DNA of 64,000 nucleotides from Aureimonas sp. ME7 (GCF_903970965.1 NZ_CAJCKW010000009.1:1-64000); one strand, 5' to 3'. Counted from the first letter of the stretch, positions 36,032 through 47,918 are shown. Program-made: numbers and translations. The notes: a model not told the origin generated them from the letters alone.

Positions 36032-37123
36032 ATGCGATTTGCGTCCTCCCTCCTGACCGGCGCCCTGATCCTGGCCGGCTCCCACTCGGCCCTGGCGCAG
36101 GAAAAGGTCGTCAACGTCTTCAACTGGTCGGACTACATCGACACTTCGATCATCGACGACTTCACCAAGGAAACGGGGATTCGCGTCGTCTACGACGTCT
36201 ACGATTCCAACGAGATCCTGGAAACGCGCCTCCTGGCCGGCGGCAGCGGCTACGACGTCGTGGTGCCGTCCGCCGAATATCTTTCGCGCCAGATCGAGGC
36301 CGGCGTCTTTCAGAACCTCGACAAGTCCAAGCTGCCGAACCTCAAGAACATGTGGCCGCTGATCTCCGAGCGCGTCGCCCTGTTCGATCCGGGCAACGCC
36401 CATTCGGTGAACTACATGTGGGGCACGACCGGTATCGGCTACAACACGGCCAAGGTCGCCGAGGCGCTGCCCGGCGCGCCGCTCGACAGCTGGGCGCTGG
36501 TGTTCGACCCGAAGAACGCCGAAGCGTTGTCGAAGTGCGGCATCGACATGCTCGATGCGCCGGGCGAGATCATCCCCGCCGCGCTCGCCTATCTCGGCCT
36601 CGACCCGAACGCCAGCGACGCCGATTCGATGAAGAAGGCCGAAGAGCTCCTGTCGGCAATCCGCCCCTTCATCCGCCGCTTCCATTCCTCCGAATACATC
36701 AACGCGCTCGCCAACGGCGACATCTGCGTGGCGATCGGCTTCTCGGGCGACGTGTTCCAGGCGCGCGACCGCGCCGAGGAGGCCTCGAACGGCGTCGAGA
36801 TCGGCTATGCCATCCCGAAGGAAGGCGCGATGATGTGGTTCGACCAGATGGCGATCCCCGCCGACGCGCCCCATGTCGACGAGGCGCACGCCTTCATCGA
36901 CTACATGATGCGCCCCGAGGTCATCGCCAAGGCGACGAACTACGTGTCCTACGCCAACGGAAACCTCGCCTCGCAGCCCCTGATCGACAAGGAAATCCTG
37001 GAGGATCCCGCGATCTATCCGGACGAGGCGACCCTTCGTAAGCTCTTCATCAAGCTGCCCTACGACTCGCGCGCGCAGCGTCTGGCGACGCGCGCCTTCA
37101 CCACGGTCAAGACCGGGCGCTAG
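36032..37123 (+). CDS. potF: putrescine/spermidine ABC transporter, periplasmic binding protein
   Basis: A 363-residue periplasmic polyamine-binding protein with a cleavable signal peptide (cleavage after ALA, near residue 22). The PotF/PotD hallmarks are NVFNWSDYIDTSIIDDFTKETGIRV at the mature N-terminus, the aromatic and acidic residues for amine binding in SVNYMWGTTGIGYN, GEIIPAALAYLG, and the closing MMWFDQMAIPADA. It begins the potFGHI operon. A lone inverted or regulatory signal upstream is not evident in the 68-base gap after the GNAT gene. Confidence 0.95.
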   Translation: MRFASSLLTGALILAGSHSALAQEKVVNVFNWSDYIDTSIIDDFTKETGIRVVYDVYDSNEILETRLLAGGSGYDVVVPSAEYLSRQIEAGVFQNLDKSKLPNLKNMWPLISERVALFDPGNAHSVNYMWGTTGIGYNTAKVAEALPGAPLDSWALVFDPKNAEALSKCGIDMLDAPGEIIPAALAYLGLDPNASDADSMKKAEELLSAIRPFIRRFHSSEYINALANGDICVAIGFSGDVFQARDRAEEASNGVEIGYAIPKEGAMMWFDQMAIPADAPHVDEAHAFIDYMMRPEVIAKATNYVSYANGNLASQPLIDKEILEDPAIYPDEATLRKLFIKLPYDSRAQRLATRAFTTVKTGR

Positions 37124-37179
37124 AGCGCTTCGGTTCCGCGATCGACGGGAAACGGGACACACGGGTTCGAAAGGTCGGC

Positions 37180-38331
37180 ATGGCGGGCGCGCAGAAGTCA
37201 CTCGGCAACATTCGCCGCAATTTCGACCCCTGGAACGACCCCGCTGCCAAGCCTCTGATCGAGTTCGATCGCGTGTCCAAGCGCTTCGCCGACTTCACGG
37301 CGGTGGACGACCTGTCGCTCGGCATCTACGACCGCGAGTTCTTCGCGCTTCTCGGCCCCTCCGGCTGCGGCAAGTCCACGCTTCTGCGCATGCTGGCCGG
37401 CTTCGAGGAACCGACCGCGGGCGACATCCGGCTGGGCGGCGCGAGCCTCAAGGGCGTGCCGCCCTACCGCCGCCCGCTCAACATGATGTTTCAGTCCTAT
37501 GCTCTCTTCCCGCATATGAGCGTGGAGAAGAACATCGCCTTCGGCCTGCGTCAGGACGGAATGGCGCGCTCGGAGATCGACGCGCGGGTTGGAGAGATGC
37601 TGAAGCTCGTCAAGCTGGAGCCCTTCCGCCGCCGCAAGCCGAGCCAGCTGTCGGGCGGCCAGCAGCAGCGCGTGGCGCTCGCGCGCTCGCTCGCCAAACG
37701 CCCGAAGGTGCTGCTTCTCGACGAGCCGCTCGGCGCGCTCGACAAGAAGCTGCGCGAGGAAACCCAGTTCGAGCTGATGGACCTCCAGCAGGAGCTCGGC
37801 CTGACCTTCGTGATCGTCACCCACGACCAGGAGGAAGCGATGACCATGGCCGACCGCATGGCCGTGATGCGCTCGGGCCAGCTCTGTCAGGTGGCGCCGC
37901 CGGCCGTGGTCTACGAGGCGCCGGCCTCGCGCTATGTCGCCGACTTCGTGGGCAACATCACGCTGATCGAAGCCGTGGTGGACCGGGTGGACGGCGAGAT
38001 CGCCCGGCTGGACAGCGTTCCCGGCCCGATCGAGACGGAAACCGGGCTGGCGCTGCGGCCCGGCCAGAAGGTCGCCTTCGCGATCCGGCCCGAAAAGGTC
38101 CGCCTGTCGCGCCGTGCGCCCCCGGACGGTACGCCCAACACGCTGCGCGGCACCGTGTGGGACATCGCCTATCTCGGCGACGTGACGGTGTTCAACGTCA
38201 AGCTCGCCGACGGAACGCTGATGTGCTGCACCGTCATCAACGCGGCGCGCGCCTCGTCCGAGCAGATCGCCTGGGAGGAGGAAGTCTTCCTGTCCTTCGG
38301 GCGCGACGCCGGCGTGGTTCTGGCCGAATAG
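37180..38331 (+). CDS. potG: putrescine/spermidine ABC transporter ATPase
   Basis: A 383-residue ABC ATPase of the PotG/PotA type. The Walker A motif is GPSGCGKST (residues 59-67), then the Q loop FQSYALFPHMSV, the signature LSGGQQQR, Walker B VLLLDEP and the H loop VTHDQEEA. A C-terminal TOBE domain (about 290-380) includes FAIRPEKVRLS. It energises polyamine uptake through PotH and PotI at the inner membrane. It lies 56 bases after potF and 12 bases before potH. Confidence 0.95.
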   Translation: MAGAQKSLGNIRRNFDPWNDPAAKPLIEFDRVSKRFADFTAVDDLSLGIYDREFFALLGPSGCGKSTLLRMLAGFEEPTAGDIRLGGASLKGVPPYRRPLNMMFQSYALFPHMSVEKNIAFGLRQDGMARSEIDARVGEMLKLVKLEPFRRRKPSQLSGGQQQRVALARSLAKRPKVLLLDEPLGALDKKLREETQFELMDLQQELGLTFVIVTHDQEEAMTMADRMAVMRSGQLCQVAPPAVVYEAPASRYVADFVGNITLIEAVVDRVDGEIARLDSVPGPIETETGLALRPGQKVAFAIRPEKVRLSRRAPPDGTPNTLRGTVWDIAYLGDVTVFNVKLADGTLMCCTVINAARASSEQIAWEEEVFLSFGRDAGVVLAE

Positions 38332-38343
38332 GGGCGGGGAGCG

Positions 38344-39255
38344 ATGGCGAGCGCGACAAAGGCGGCGGGGGCTGGAGGCTGGTGGCGCCGCACGGTGATC
38401 GGCGTGCCCTATCTCTGGCTGCTGGCGCTGTTTCTGGTGCCGTTCGGCATCGTTCTCAAGATTTCGCTGTCGGAAACCACGATCGCCCAGCCGCCCTACA
38501 TCCCGGCCTTTTCGCTGGACGGCTGGTCCGGGTTCCTGGCCGATCTCCGGCAACTGGGCGTCGACAACTACCTCTGGCTCGCCGACGATCCGCTTTATCT
38601 CGACGCTTATCTGTCGTCGCTGCGCATCGCCGCGATCTCGACCGCGCTGTCGCTTCTCGTCGCCTATCCGCTGGCCTACGGCATGGCGCGGGCACCGCGC
38701 ACCGCGCGCCAGATCCTCGTCATGCTGACGATCCTGCCGTTCTGGACGAGCTTCCTGATCCGCGTCTATGCCTGGATCGGCATCCTTCGCAACGAGGGCT
38801 ATCTCAACCAGTTCCTCCTGTGGACGGGCGCGATCGCCTCGCCGCTCCAGATCCTCAACACCGAGACGGCGGTCCATATCGGCATCGTCTATTCCTACCT
38901 GCCCTTCATGGTCTTGCCGATCTACGCCAGCCTGGAGCGGCTCGATCCACGCCTTCTGGAGGCGGCGAGCGATCTCGGGTCGACGCCGCTTCGCGCCTTC
39001 TGGAGCATCACCTTTCCTCTGTCGCTGCCGGGCGTCGTCGCCGGCGCCTTTCTGGTCTTCATTCCCGCCGTCGGCGAGTTCGTCATTCCCGATCTCCTCG
39101 GCGGGTCGCAGACGCTGATGATCGGCAAGACCTTGTGGGACGAGTTCTTCACCAACCGCGACTGGCCCGTGGCATCCGCCGTCGCGGTGCTCCTGCTTCT
39201 CGTTCTGGTGATCCCGATCATGCTGTTCCAGCGCGTCCAGGCGAAGGTGTCCTGA
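38344..39255 (+). CDS. potH: putrescine/spermidine ABC transporter permease
   Basis: A 303-residue inner-membrane permease with six predicted helices. The binding-protein-dependent transport signature (EAASDLGSTPLRAFWSITFPLSLPG; the EAA loop) contacts the PotG ATPase. The N-terminal cytoplasmic tail is short. A GGGGAGCG site precedes the ATG at 38344. It heterodimerises with PotI. Confidence 0.94.
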   Translation: MASATKAAGAGGWWRRTVIGVPYLWLLALFLVPFGIVLKISLSETTIAQPPYIPAFSLDGWSGFLADLRQLGVDNYLWLADDPLYLDAYLSSLRIAAISTALSLLVAYPLAYGMARAPRTARQILVMLTILPFWTSFLIRVYAWIGILRNEGYLNQFLLWTGAIASPLQILNTETAVHIGIVYSYLPFMVLPIYASLERLDPRLLEAASDLGSTPLRAFWSITFPLSLPGVVAGAFLVFIPAVGEFVIPDLLGGSQTLMIGKTLWDEFFTNRDWPVASAVAVLLLLVLVIPIMLFQRVQAKVS

Positions 39256-39257
39256 GG

Positions 39258-40076
39258 ATGCGCGGTCTGTCCCCGTTCAACGTGGTGTCGCTGGTCCTCG
39301 GCTTCGCGTTTCTCTACCTGCCAATCCTGATCCTCGTGATCTACTCGTTCAACGCCTCGCAGCTCGTGACCGTGTGGGGCGGGTTCTCGACGCGCTGGTA
39401 CGCCGCGCTCGCGGGGAACCGGCTGTTTCTCGACGCCGCCTTCGTGACGCTGCGCGTCGGGCTCCTGTCGGCGACGCTCGCCACCGTGCTCGGCACGCTC
39501 GCAGCCCTCGCACTCGTGCGCTACACGCGCTTTCGCGGGCGCATCCTGTTTTCGGGCATGGTGTTCGCGCCGCTGGTCATGCCCGAGGTGATCACCGGCC
39601 TGTCGCTGCTGCTTCTCTTCGTCGCCATCAATTTCGATCGCGGCTTCTGGTCGGTGACGCTCGCCCACACGACGCTCACCATGTGCTTCGTCGCCGTGGT
39701 GGTGCAGTCGCGGCTCGTGTCCTTCGACCTGTCGCTGGAGGAGGCGGCACAGGATCTCGGCTGCCCGCCCTGGAAGGCGTTCTTCCTCGTCACCCTGCCG
39801 GTGATCTTTCCGGCCGTGGCGGCCGGCTGGATGCTGGCCTTCACCCTCTCGCTGGACGATCTGGTGATCGCGAGCTTCACCTCCGGCCCCGGCGCGACGA
39901 CGCTGCCGATGCGGATCTACAGCCAGGTCCGGCTCGGCGTCACGCCCGAGATCAACGCCATCTCCACCATCCTGATCGCGGTGGTGGCGGTGGGCGTGGT
40001 GATCGCCGCGCTTCTCGCCAAGCGCCAGGAGATCAGGCGCCTGCGCGACGAAAGGCTCGCCGCGCAAGGAGCGTGA
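39258..40076 (+). CDS. potI: putrescine/spermidine ABC transporter permease
   Basis: A 272-residue second permease of the polyamine importer, six predicted helices, EAA loop EEAAQDLGCPPWKAFFLVTLPVIFP. The periplasmic segment contains the family-typical SFNASQLVTVWGGFSTRWY. It follows potH by two bases and ends four bases before a convergent gene, with no terminator hairpin visible between them. Confidence 0.94.
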   Translation: MRGLSPFNVVSLVLGFAFLYLPILILVIYSFNASQLVTVWGGFSTRWYAALAGNRLFLDAAFVTLRVGLLSATLATVLGTLAALALVRYTRFRGRILFSGMVFAPLVMPEVITGLSLLLLFVAINFDRGFWSVTLAHTTLTMCFVAVVVQSRLVSFDLSLEEAAQDLGCPPWKAFFLVTLPVIFPAVAAGWMLAFTLSLDDLVIASFTSGPGATTLPMRIYSQVRLGVTPEINAISTILIAVVAVGVVIAALLAKRQEIRRLRDERLAAQGA

Positions 40077-40080
40077 CGGG

Positions 40081-41292
40081 TCAGGGCGCGCAGTGGCAGG
40101 CTTCGGCCCGCGCGGTCTCGATCGCCTGGAACGTCGCTTCCAGCGCGGCCGGCAGCGGGTCGGCCGGCATGTCGGCGGCGGCCAGGAGATAGTCCAGCGC
40201 TTCGAGGTCGGACAAGGACTGCGTGAGATCGGCCCGCAGGAGCGGATCCGACGTAGGAGCGGCCGGGCCGACGAGGCGCGGCTTCAGTTCGACGAGAAGG
40301 GCGAGCGCCGGACGCGGATCCGGCCTCTGCGGGCCCATGACGGCGATCGAGCCGGTGCGCACGGGATCGGTGTCCGTCGCGGCGGGAGCACCGAGGGCGC
40401 CCGCGCCCTGCGCCCGCGCGGCCAGATCGCGAACCGCTCGCGCCACGTCCTCGTTGGTGCGCAAGGCCTCGAAGCTTTTGCGCGGCGGCAGGTCGGGATC
40501 GGAGCTTCCTTCCGAGATCCGGACGTCCTGGCGGCCGGCGACCCGCATCACCGGTCCGTAGACGTCCTCGTCGTGCAGGCCGACGCTCGAGCGCAGCGTG
40601 TCGGCCACGAGTTCGGAGCCCGGCCGGTCGCTCGGGGCGAAGCGCGGCAGGGGAGCGGGACGCAGCGCCGCCCTCGCGCGATCGAGGCTCGCCTTGGCGG
40701 CCTCGCGCTGGGTCTCGACCTGGGCGGCGAGGCGGTCCGGCGAGGAGCCGATCCGCGCGGCCTGCGCGCGCAGCGTATCGAGATATTCCGCGATGCCGCT
40801 GCACAGATAGGTCGTCGGCTTCTGGGACAGGAAGTCCCCCAGATCCTCGCGGATGCGGGACACGATCCAGCGCGTGTTGGCGTCGAGCGGCTGCGCCATC
40901 GAGCCTTGGCGGCGGGCGAGATCGGACGCGGCGCGCAGCGCCGAGGCATTCTCGGCTGTGCCGGGGCGCGCCTGCGGGGGGAACAGAAGCGCGCCCGGCA
41001 GGCGCGCGTCGCCGGCCTTAGCGTCGGCGCCGGCCGCTGTCTTCAAGGCGGCGAGCGGCCCGGTGCGGATCGCCTCGAACCGCGTGTGGAACTCTTGCGC
41101 GCAAGCCGCCGGCGAAGCGGACTTTGCCGGCTTCGCCTTGAGCTCGACGACGCTGGAGCCGCCCGCCCCGCGCGCTTCGCCCACCGCCACGGAGGAGGCT
41201 GCGGCCGGCGTCAGGCTCGCGGCGGAGGTCGCGAGGGCAAGAGCGAAAGTATGAATGCGGATCGTGCGGGGAAGGAGGGGCGGCTTTGCCAT
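40081..41292 (-). CDS. hypothetical secreted protein
   Basis: A 403-residue protein I do not recognise. The N-terminus (IRIHTFALALATSAASLTPAAAS, residues 11-33) looks like a cleavable signal peptide. The mature part is Ala-, Arg- and Asp-rich and probably helical, with repeated Ala/Arg/Glu segments near 170-215. There are few cysteines: one near 64, one near 164 and the pair in the terminal CHCAP. No enzyme motif is visible. Third-position GC and the absence of stops support a real gene. It lies 44 bases downstream of the AsmA-like gene on the same strand and may share its operon, which would place it in the cell envelope. Confidence 0.6.
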   Translation of the reverse strand: MAKPPLLPRTIRIHTFALALATSAASLTPAAASSVAVGEARGAGGSSVVELKAKPAKSASPAACAQEFHTRFEAIRTGPLAALKTAAGADAKAGDARLPGALLFPPQARPGTAENASALRAASDLARRQGSMAQPLDANTRWIVSRIREDLGDFLSQKPTTYLCSGIAEYLDTLRAQAARIGSSPDRLAAQVETQREAAKASLDRARAALRPAPLPRFAPSDRPGSELVADTLRSSVGLHDEDVYGPVMRVAGRQDVRISEGSSDPDLPPRKSFEALRTNEDVARAVRDLAARAQGAGALGAPAATDTDPVRTGSIAVMGPQRPDPRPALALLVELKPRLVGPAAPTSDPLLRADLTQSLSDLEALDYLLAAADMPADPLPAALEATFQAIETARAEACHCAP

Positions 41293-41336
41293 GGGCGTCC
41301 GGTTCCTGATGCCAAGCGCCCCACCACTCGTTAGCG

Positions 41337-43217
41337 TTAGATCGGCGCGTCGGGCGCGTTCACGATCATGTCCGGGCGGGGCCAGTCGCCTCGGATCGTA
41401 AACGAAACCGGTTGAGAGGAAGTGAACGTCGGCCCCGAACCCGAGGCCTCCACCACCGGCGCGAGCGATCGGCCGCGAAGCTCGATCGCCTGCGTGCGCG
41501 CGTCGAACGTGCCGTGCGCCTCGCTCGTTCCCGCGCTCGTGGTCATCGCCACGGTGTCGAGGCGCATGCGTGTTCCCGCACCGTGCACGGACAGCGTGAA
41601 GTCCTGGAACGGCTGCGACGCGCCGCCCGGCGAGAGATCGATCGCATGCTGCCCGGCCGAGCGCAGCATGTCGGGGGCAAATCCCTGGAGCGTTCCGTTG
41701 TCGACGCGCAGCGTCAGGTTCGAGCGGCTGTCCATCAGGATCTCGCCCCAGTTCGCCGCCGGTCCCTTCCAACTCAGATCGAGGTCGCCCGATCCGGCCG
41801 AAAAGGGAATGGGCGTCTGCGACAGGGCGGCGAGGTCCGCCATCCCGACGCGTCGCAGGCGCATGTCGGCGCTCAATGCCGGTTGCGGGCCGGACATGTC
41901 GAGGCCGACGCGCATGCTGCCGCTCCCGCCCAGGACGCTCATATCCCCGATATCGAGGATGCCGGAGCCGTTCATCACCTTGACGGCCGCCGCGACGTCG
42001 CTGGCCGGAATGTCGCCGAAGCGCGCGCGCGCCGCCGACACGCGCATGTCGATGTCGAGCGTCTTCGCCCAGTCGATCCGGATCGGGCGCTGGAGATCGA
42101 CGATGTTGCGCGGAACCGGGGCCACCGTCTGGAGAAAGGGCGAGACGTCAAGATCCTGGAAGGCCAGCGTACCGGACACCGAGCGCTTGGCATTCGCGCC
42201 CCCCGTCAGGATCGCCTCCACGGCGCCGCGCGCGCGGCTGCCGCCGAGGTCGAGATCGAGAGCGCCCAGATTCAGCCGGTCGCCGACGAGTTCGATCCGC
42301 GTTTCCAGCGAAAAGGCGCCGAAGTCCGGCAGCGCCGCACCGTCGATCCAGCGCGCGGCGCGCGACAGGGACGGCGTGGACAGTTTCAACGCGCCCGCAA
42401 GGCGCAGATACTCCCCGCCCGACCCCTCGCCCGAGAAGGCCGCCTCGCCGGATGGGGAGGACAGTTGCACCTGGATCGGGCTCGTTTCCCCGTCGAAGAA
42501 CGGCAGCGGACGGTCGAGCCGCGTTCGAATGGTGGCCGGCTGCCCGTTCCAGACATAGGTGCCCTCAAGAAGAGCCGGGGCGCTGCCGCCGTCCCAGCGA
42601 AAATCGAGATTGGCGTTGGACAGGCCGTTGCGCAGCCCCGGCCAATGAAGAAGGCCGTCGCGAATGCGCAGTTCCCGCAGACCCTCGAATCGCACGAGGA
42701 GATCGCGAAGATCCCGCCGGTCTCCGCCCGCCGGCGAAGGAGGCGCGATGCCGGGGGAGGCGGGGGGCGGGGCAATGGCCGCTGCGCCCGCCGGGTCGAT
42801 CTCGGACGGCGGTCCGATCTCGGGCCGCACGAGGGTGACGCGCTTGATGTCGGCCGTGCCCGTCAGCGCGTCGAGAAGGTCGAACTCCGCTTCCAGACGA
42901 TCGACGTCGAGCTGGACGGGATGGCTGCCGCCGGCCACGGCCCGAACGGAGGACAGGACGACGCGAGCCTTGGGAAACAAGGAAAACTCGGCGGTCCCAT
43001 CGACCACCACAGGTGCGCCGACGAGCCGCGTCAGGCGCGCTTCGATATCGCTGCGGGCGGCGGAAAGATCGAGCGGAACGGACGACAGAAGGTAGAGCGC
43101 CGCCGCGCCCATCGCAGCGAGAACGAGAGCCACCGCCGCGAAGCTCCGCCTTTTCCAGTCTCGGGCCGTGCGCCCGCCGGACGAAGCGCGGGAAGACGGG
43201 GCACGGGGTTCGATCAA
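41337..43217 (-). CDS. AsmA-family envelope protein
   Basis: A protein of about 626 residues with one N-terminal membrane helix (about residues 26-46 of this version) and a large periplasmic domain. The AsmA N-terminal domain pattern is seen in DIEARLTRLVGAPVVVDG and ARVVLSSVRA. The AsmA_2 C-terminal region is seen in GSGDLDLSWKGPAANWGEIL, SNLTLRVDNGTLQGFAPDML and MTTSAGTSEAHGTFD. Such repeating beta-taco proteins are linked to lipid transport between membranes and outer-membrane homeostasis. No ATG fits. A TTG at 43217 with AAGGA seven bases upstream is chosen, and the frame stays open to 43337. Confidence 0.82.
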   Translation of the reverse strand: MIEPRAPSSRASSGGRTARDWKRRSFAAVALVLAAMGAAALYLLSSVPLDLSAARSDIEARLTRLVGAPVVVDGTAEFSLFPKARVVLSSVRAVAGGSHPVQLDVDRLEAEFDLLDALTGTADIKRVTLVRPEIGPPSEIDPAGAAAIAPPPASPGIAPPSPAGGDRRDLRDLLVRFEGLRELRIRDGLLHWPGLRNGLSNANLDFRWDGGSAPALLEGTYVWNGQPATIRTRLDRPLPFFDGETSPIQVQLSSPSGEAAFSGEGSGGEYLRLAGALKLSTPSLSRAARWIDGAALPDFGAFSLETRIELVGDRLNLGALDLDLGGSRARGAVEAILTGGANAKRSVSGTLAFQDLDVSPFLQTVAPVPRNIVDLQRPIRIDWAKTLDIDMRVSAARARFGDIPASDVAAAVKVMNGSGILDIGDMSVLGGSGSMRVGLDMSGPQPALSADMRLRRVGMADLAALSQTPIPFSAGSGDLDLSWKGPAANWGEILMDSRSNLTLRVDNGTLQGFAPDMLRSAGQHAIDLSPGGASQPFQDFTLSVHGAGTRMRLDTVAMTTSAGTSEAHGTFDARTQAIELRGRSLAPVVEASGSGPTFTSSQPVSFTIRGDWPRPDMIVNAPDAPI

Positions 43218-43401
43218 TCTCTCGTCCTTCGAGGAAGGCTGGCGGCAACGATGCTGCGCAAAGACCACCCGGTGGATCGGACCGACCCTTCGGCTTTCCT
43301 TGCCATTTAATTGCGCCGCCGCCAAGGCAAGGCGCAAGGCGGGCGAAAACGGGTTTGCCTCGGCTCAGCTCCGAGCGCCCGCCCGGCGCGCCGCCGACCC
43401 G

Positions 43402-46380
<2,979 letters not shown>

Positions 46381-46618
46381 GATGTCGAGGGCGGAAGAAA
46401 TGGCCTCGGCTCCCAGGAACGACTTAGGGTTACCGTTCCGTTAATAGAGCTTGGCGCAGGTCAAAGCCAGAACCTCGCGCCCGGCGACGCGTGAAGGCCG
46501 CCCTTAGGGTTAACGCGCGTTCGCATGGCCGCCGCGTCGGGGCTGTTCCTAGCGCACGGCGCGCCTAGCTTTCAAGCGAGGGCTTCATCTTTCATCGTTC
46601 GTTTCCGGAGGAATTCTC

Positions 46619-47107
46619 ATGTCCGACACCGAGAACTTCAACAACAACGATCCGGCGCGCGACGCCTTCGAAAGCGCGCAGCGCGCCCAGGCCGCGCTCG
46701 GGCTCGACCCCGCGAGGATGGGCGAGGCCTTCCGCACGATGACGCAGAAGTCGATCGAGCAGTCCCGGCAGGCCTACGACCGGATGAAGTCGGCCGCCGA
46801 CCAGGCGTCTCAGACGCTGGAGGCGACGATCGAGAACGCCCATGCCGGCTCCTTGAACCTCACCAAGCGTGCCCTTGAGGGCATGAGGGCGCAAGCGGAG
46901 ATGAACTTCTCCCATCTGGAAAAACTCGCCTCGGCGAAAAGCATGGCCGAATTCATCGAACTCCAGACGAGTTTCCTCCGCCGTCAGGTGGAACTGGCGG
47001 CCGACCAGGCCAAGGAGTTGCAGACCCTGTCGCAATCCGTCGCGCAGGATGTCGTGCGCCCGGCGCGCGAGGCGGCCGAAAAGGCCAGGAGCCGGGACGG
47101 CTTGTGA
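46619..47107 (+). CDS. phasin family protein
   Basis: A 162-residue helical protein of the phasin_2 type, which coats polyhydroxyalkanoate granules, although some members have other roles. The core (SIEQSRQAYDRMKSAADQASQTLEATIENAHAGS, then NFSHLEKLASAKSMAEFIELQTSFLRRQVE) is the family signature and should form an amphipathic coiled coil. No PHA synthase gene is in the window. The ATG at 46619 has a strong GGAGG site with good spacing. Confidence 0.9.
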   Translation: MSDTENFNNNDPARDAFESAQRAQAALGLDPARMGEAFRTMTQKSIEQSRQAYDRMKSAADQASQTLEATIENAHAGSLNLTKRALEGMRAQAEMNFSHLEKLASAKSMAEFIELQTSFLRRQVELAADQAKELQTLSQSVAQDVVRPAREAAEKARSRDGL

Positions 47108-47154
47108 AACGCGGGGCTGCTGCTTCGCCATCCTCCAGCGGCCCCTTGCCTTTC

Positions 47155-47177
47155 CCCGCAAAGTTTTCTATTGCGGG
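47155..47177. repeat. inverted repeat between phasin and tRNA-His
   Basis: CCCGCAA and TTGCGGG form a seven-pair stem with a nine-base T-rich loop, about 50 bases after the phasin stop. It has no trailing T run, so it may be a weak terminator for the phasin gene or simply a structured leader before the tRNA. Confidence 0.35.
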
Positions 47178-47189
47178 CACTGTCGGTAT

Positions 47190-47266
47190 GCGGTTGTAGC
47201 TCAGTTGGTTAGAGCGTCGGATTGTGGCTCCGAAGGTCGGTGGTTCGAACCCACTCAACCGTACCA
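47190..47266 (+). tRNA. tRNA-His (anticodon GTG)
   Basis: A 77-base cloverleaf with anticodon stem TCGGA/TCCGA around TTGTGGC (anticodon GTG), T loop TTCGAAC and encoded CCA. The acceptor stem is GCGGTTG with CAACCGT, so the first pair is G1 with U72 and the discriminator is A73. The base before G1 is T. The molecule therefore lacks the nearly universal G-1:C73 identity pair, a known peculiarity of a group of alphaproteobacteria that have an adapted histidyl-tRNA synthetase. Confidence 0.95.
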
Positions 47267-47918
47267 CCGTTTTTCCCAAACGTTTGCAGTGGCGAGCCGC
47301 GAGAAGCGTCGGACCCTCGATCTGATGTCGCATCATGTTGTGCGCTGGTTGCCGGCGTTCGATAAGCGATGGTGGAATTCATGATTTTCGGGTCGTCCGT
47401 CCGCTGATTTGACGATCGACGTGTCGAGGCGTTGGACAGGTGATCGCGGTGGATAGGTGTGAGCCGAGCGATGTCCGGTGCGGTATAGCGCTTCGCGGCT
47501 GTCCAGCACGACGGTGACGTTCCTGTTGGCACACGCGCTTCCTGCCCTTCGCGACGCGCTGGCATCGAAGAACCAGCCCCTTCGCCGGCGGCGTCCATCC
47601 GGCCAGTGCCATGATCGGGCTACGCTGGACGTCGATCCGCGCTAGCGCTTCGAAGCTCGGGGTTGCCGTTCGCCAGATACGGAACGCTCCTTCCACCCCA
47701 AAGCAATGCGGATGCGTTTCCCGAAAGCGGTCGAAGGTGGAACCGACGTAGCGTCCGGCTTTCCGAACGCTCCTGGCCGGCTTCGGACCTTTTCGATCGA
47801 GATGGCGGTCGTTCCTTCGCGACGTGCGTTCCCCTATCGATCCGGCATTCGCGCTATACCGGATTCCGGTCGGCCCATGCACTGGCGAGTCCTCTGTTGA
47901 AGCTTCATCGAGGTTCAT
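47267..47918. other. gene-free stretch of about 650 bases
   Basis: No convincing gene is seen. Frames of 110 to 180 codons are open on both strands, but their products are Arg/Ser/Pro-rich, lack recognisable domains and lack ribosome sites. Base composition looks less GC-rich than that of the neighbours. The stretch contains a pair of 11-base inverted repeats (47481-47491 and 47851-47861) and may be a remnant of a mobile or duplicated sequence. Confidence 0.5.
47481..47861. repeat. possible miniature element bounded by 11-base inverted repeats
   Basis: CGGTATAGCGC at 47481-47491 and its exact inverse GCGCTATACCG at 47851-47861 bracket 359 bases without a gene. The hexamer TCCGGT occurs just outside each end (47474-47479 and 47865-47870), as a target duplication might. 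The inner sequence encodes no transposase. The repeats are short, so chance pairing is not excluded. Confidence 0.3.

Noticed and set aside
47379-47918. A 179-codon minus-strand frame downstream of tRNA-His
   Set aside because: No ribosome site, no domain and low-complexity Arg/Ser/Pro composition; it also spans the inverted-repeat unit. It is not supported as a gene.
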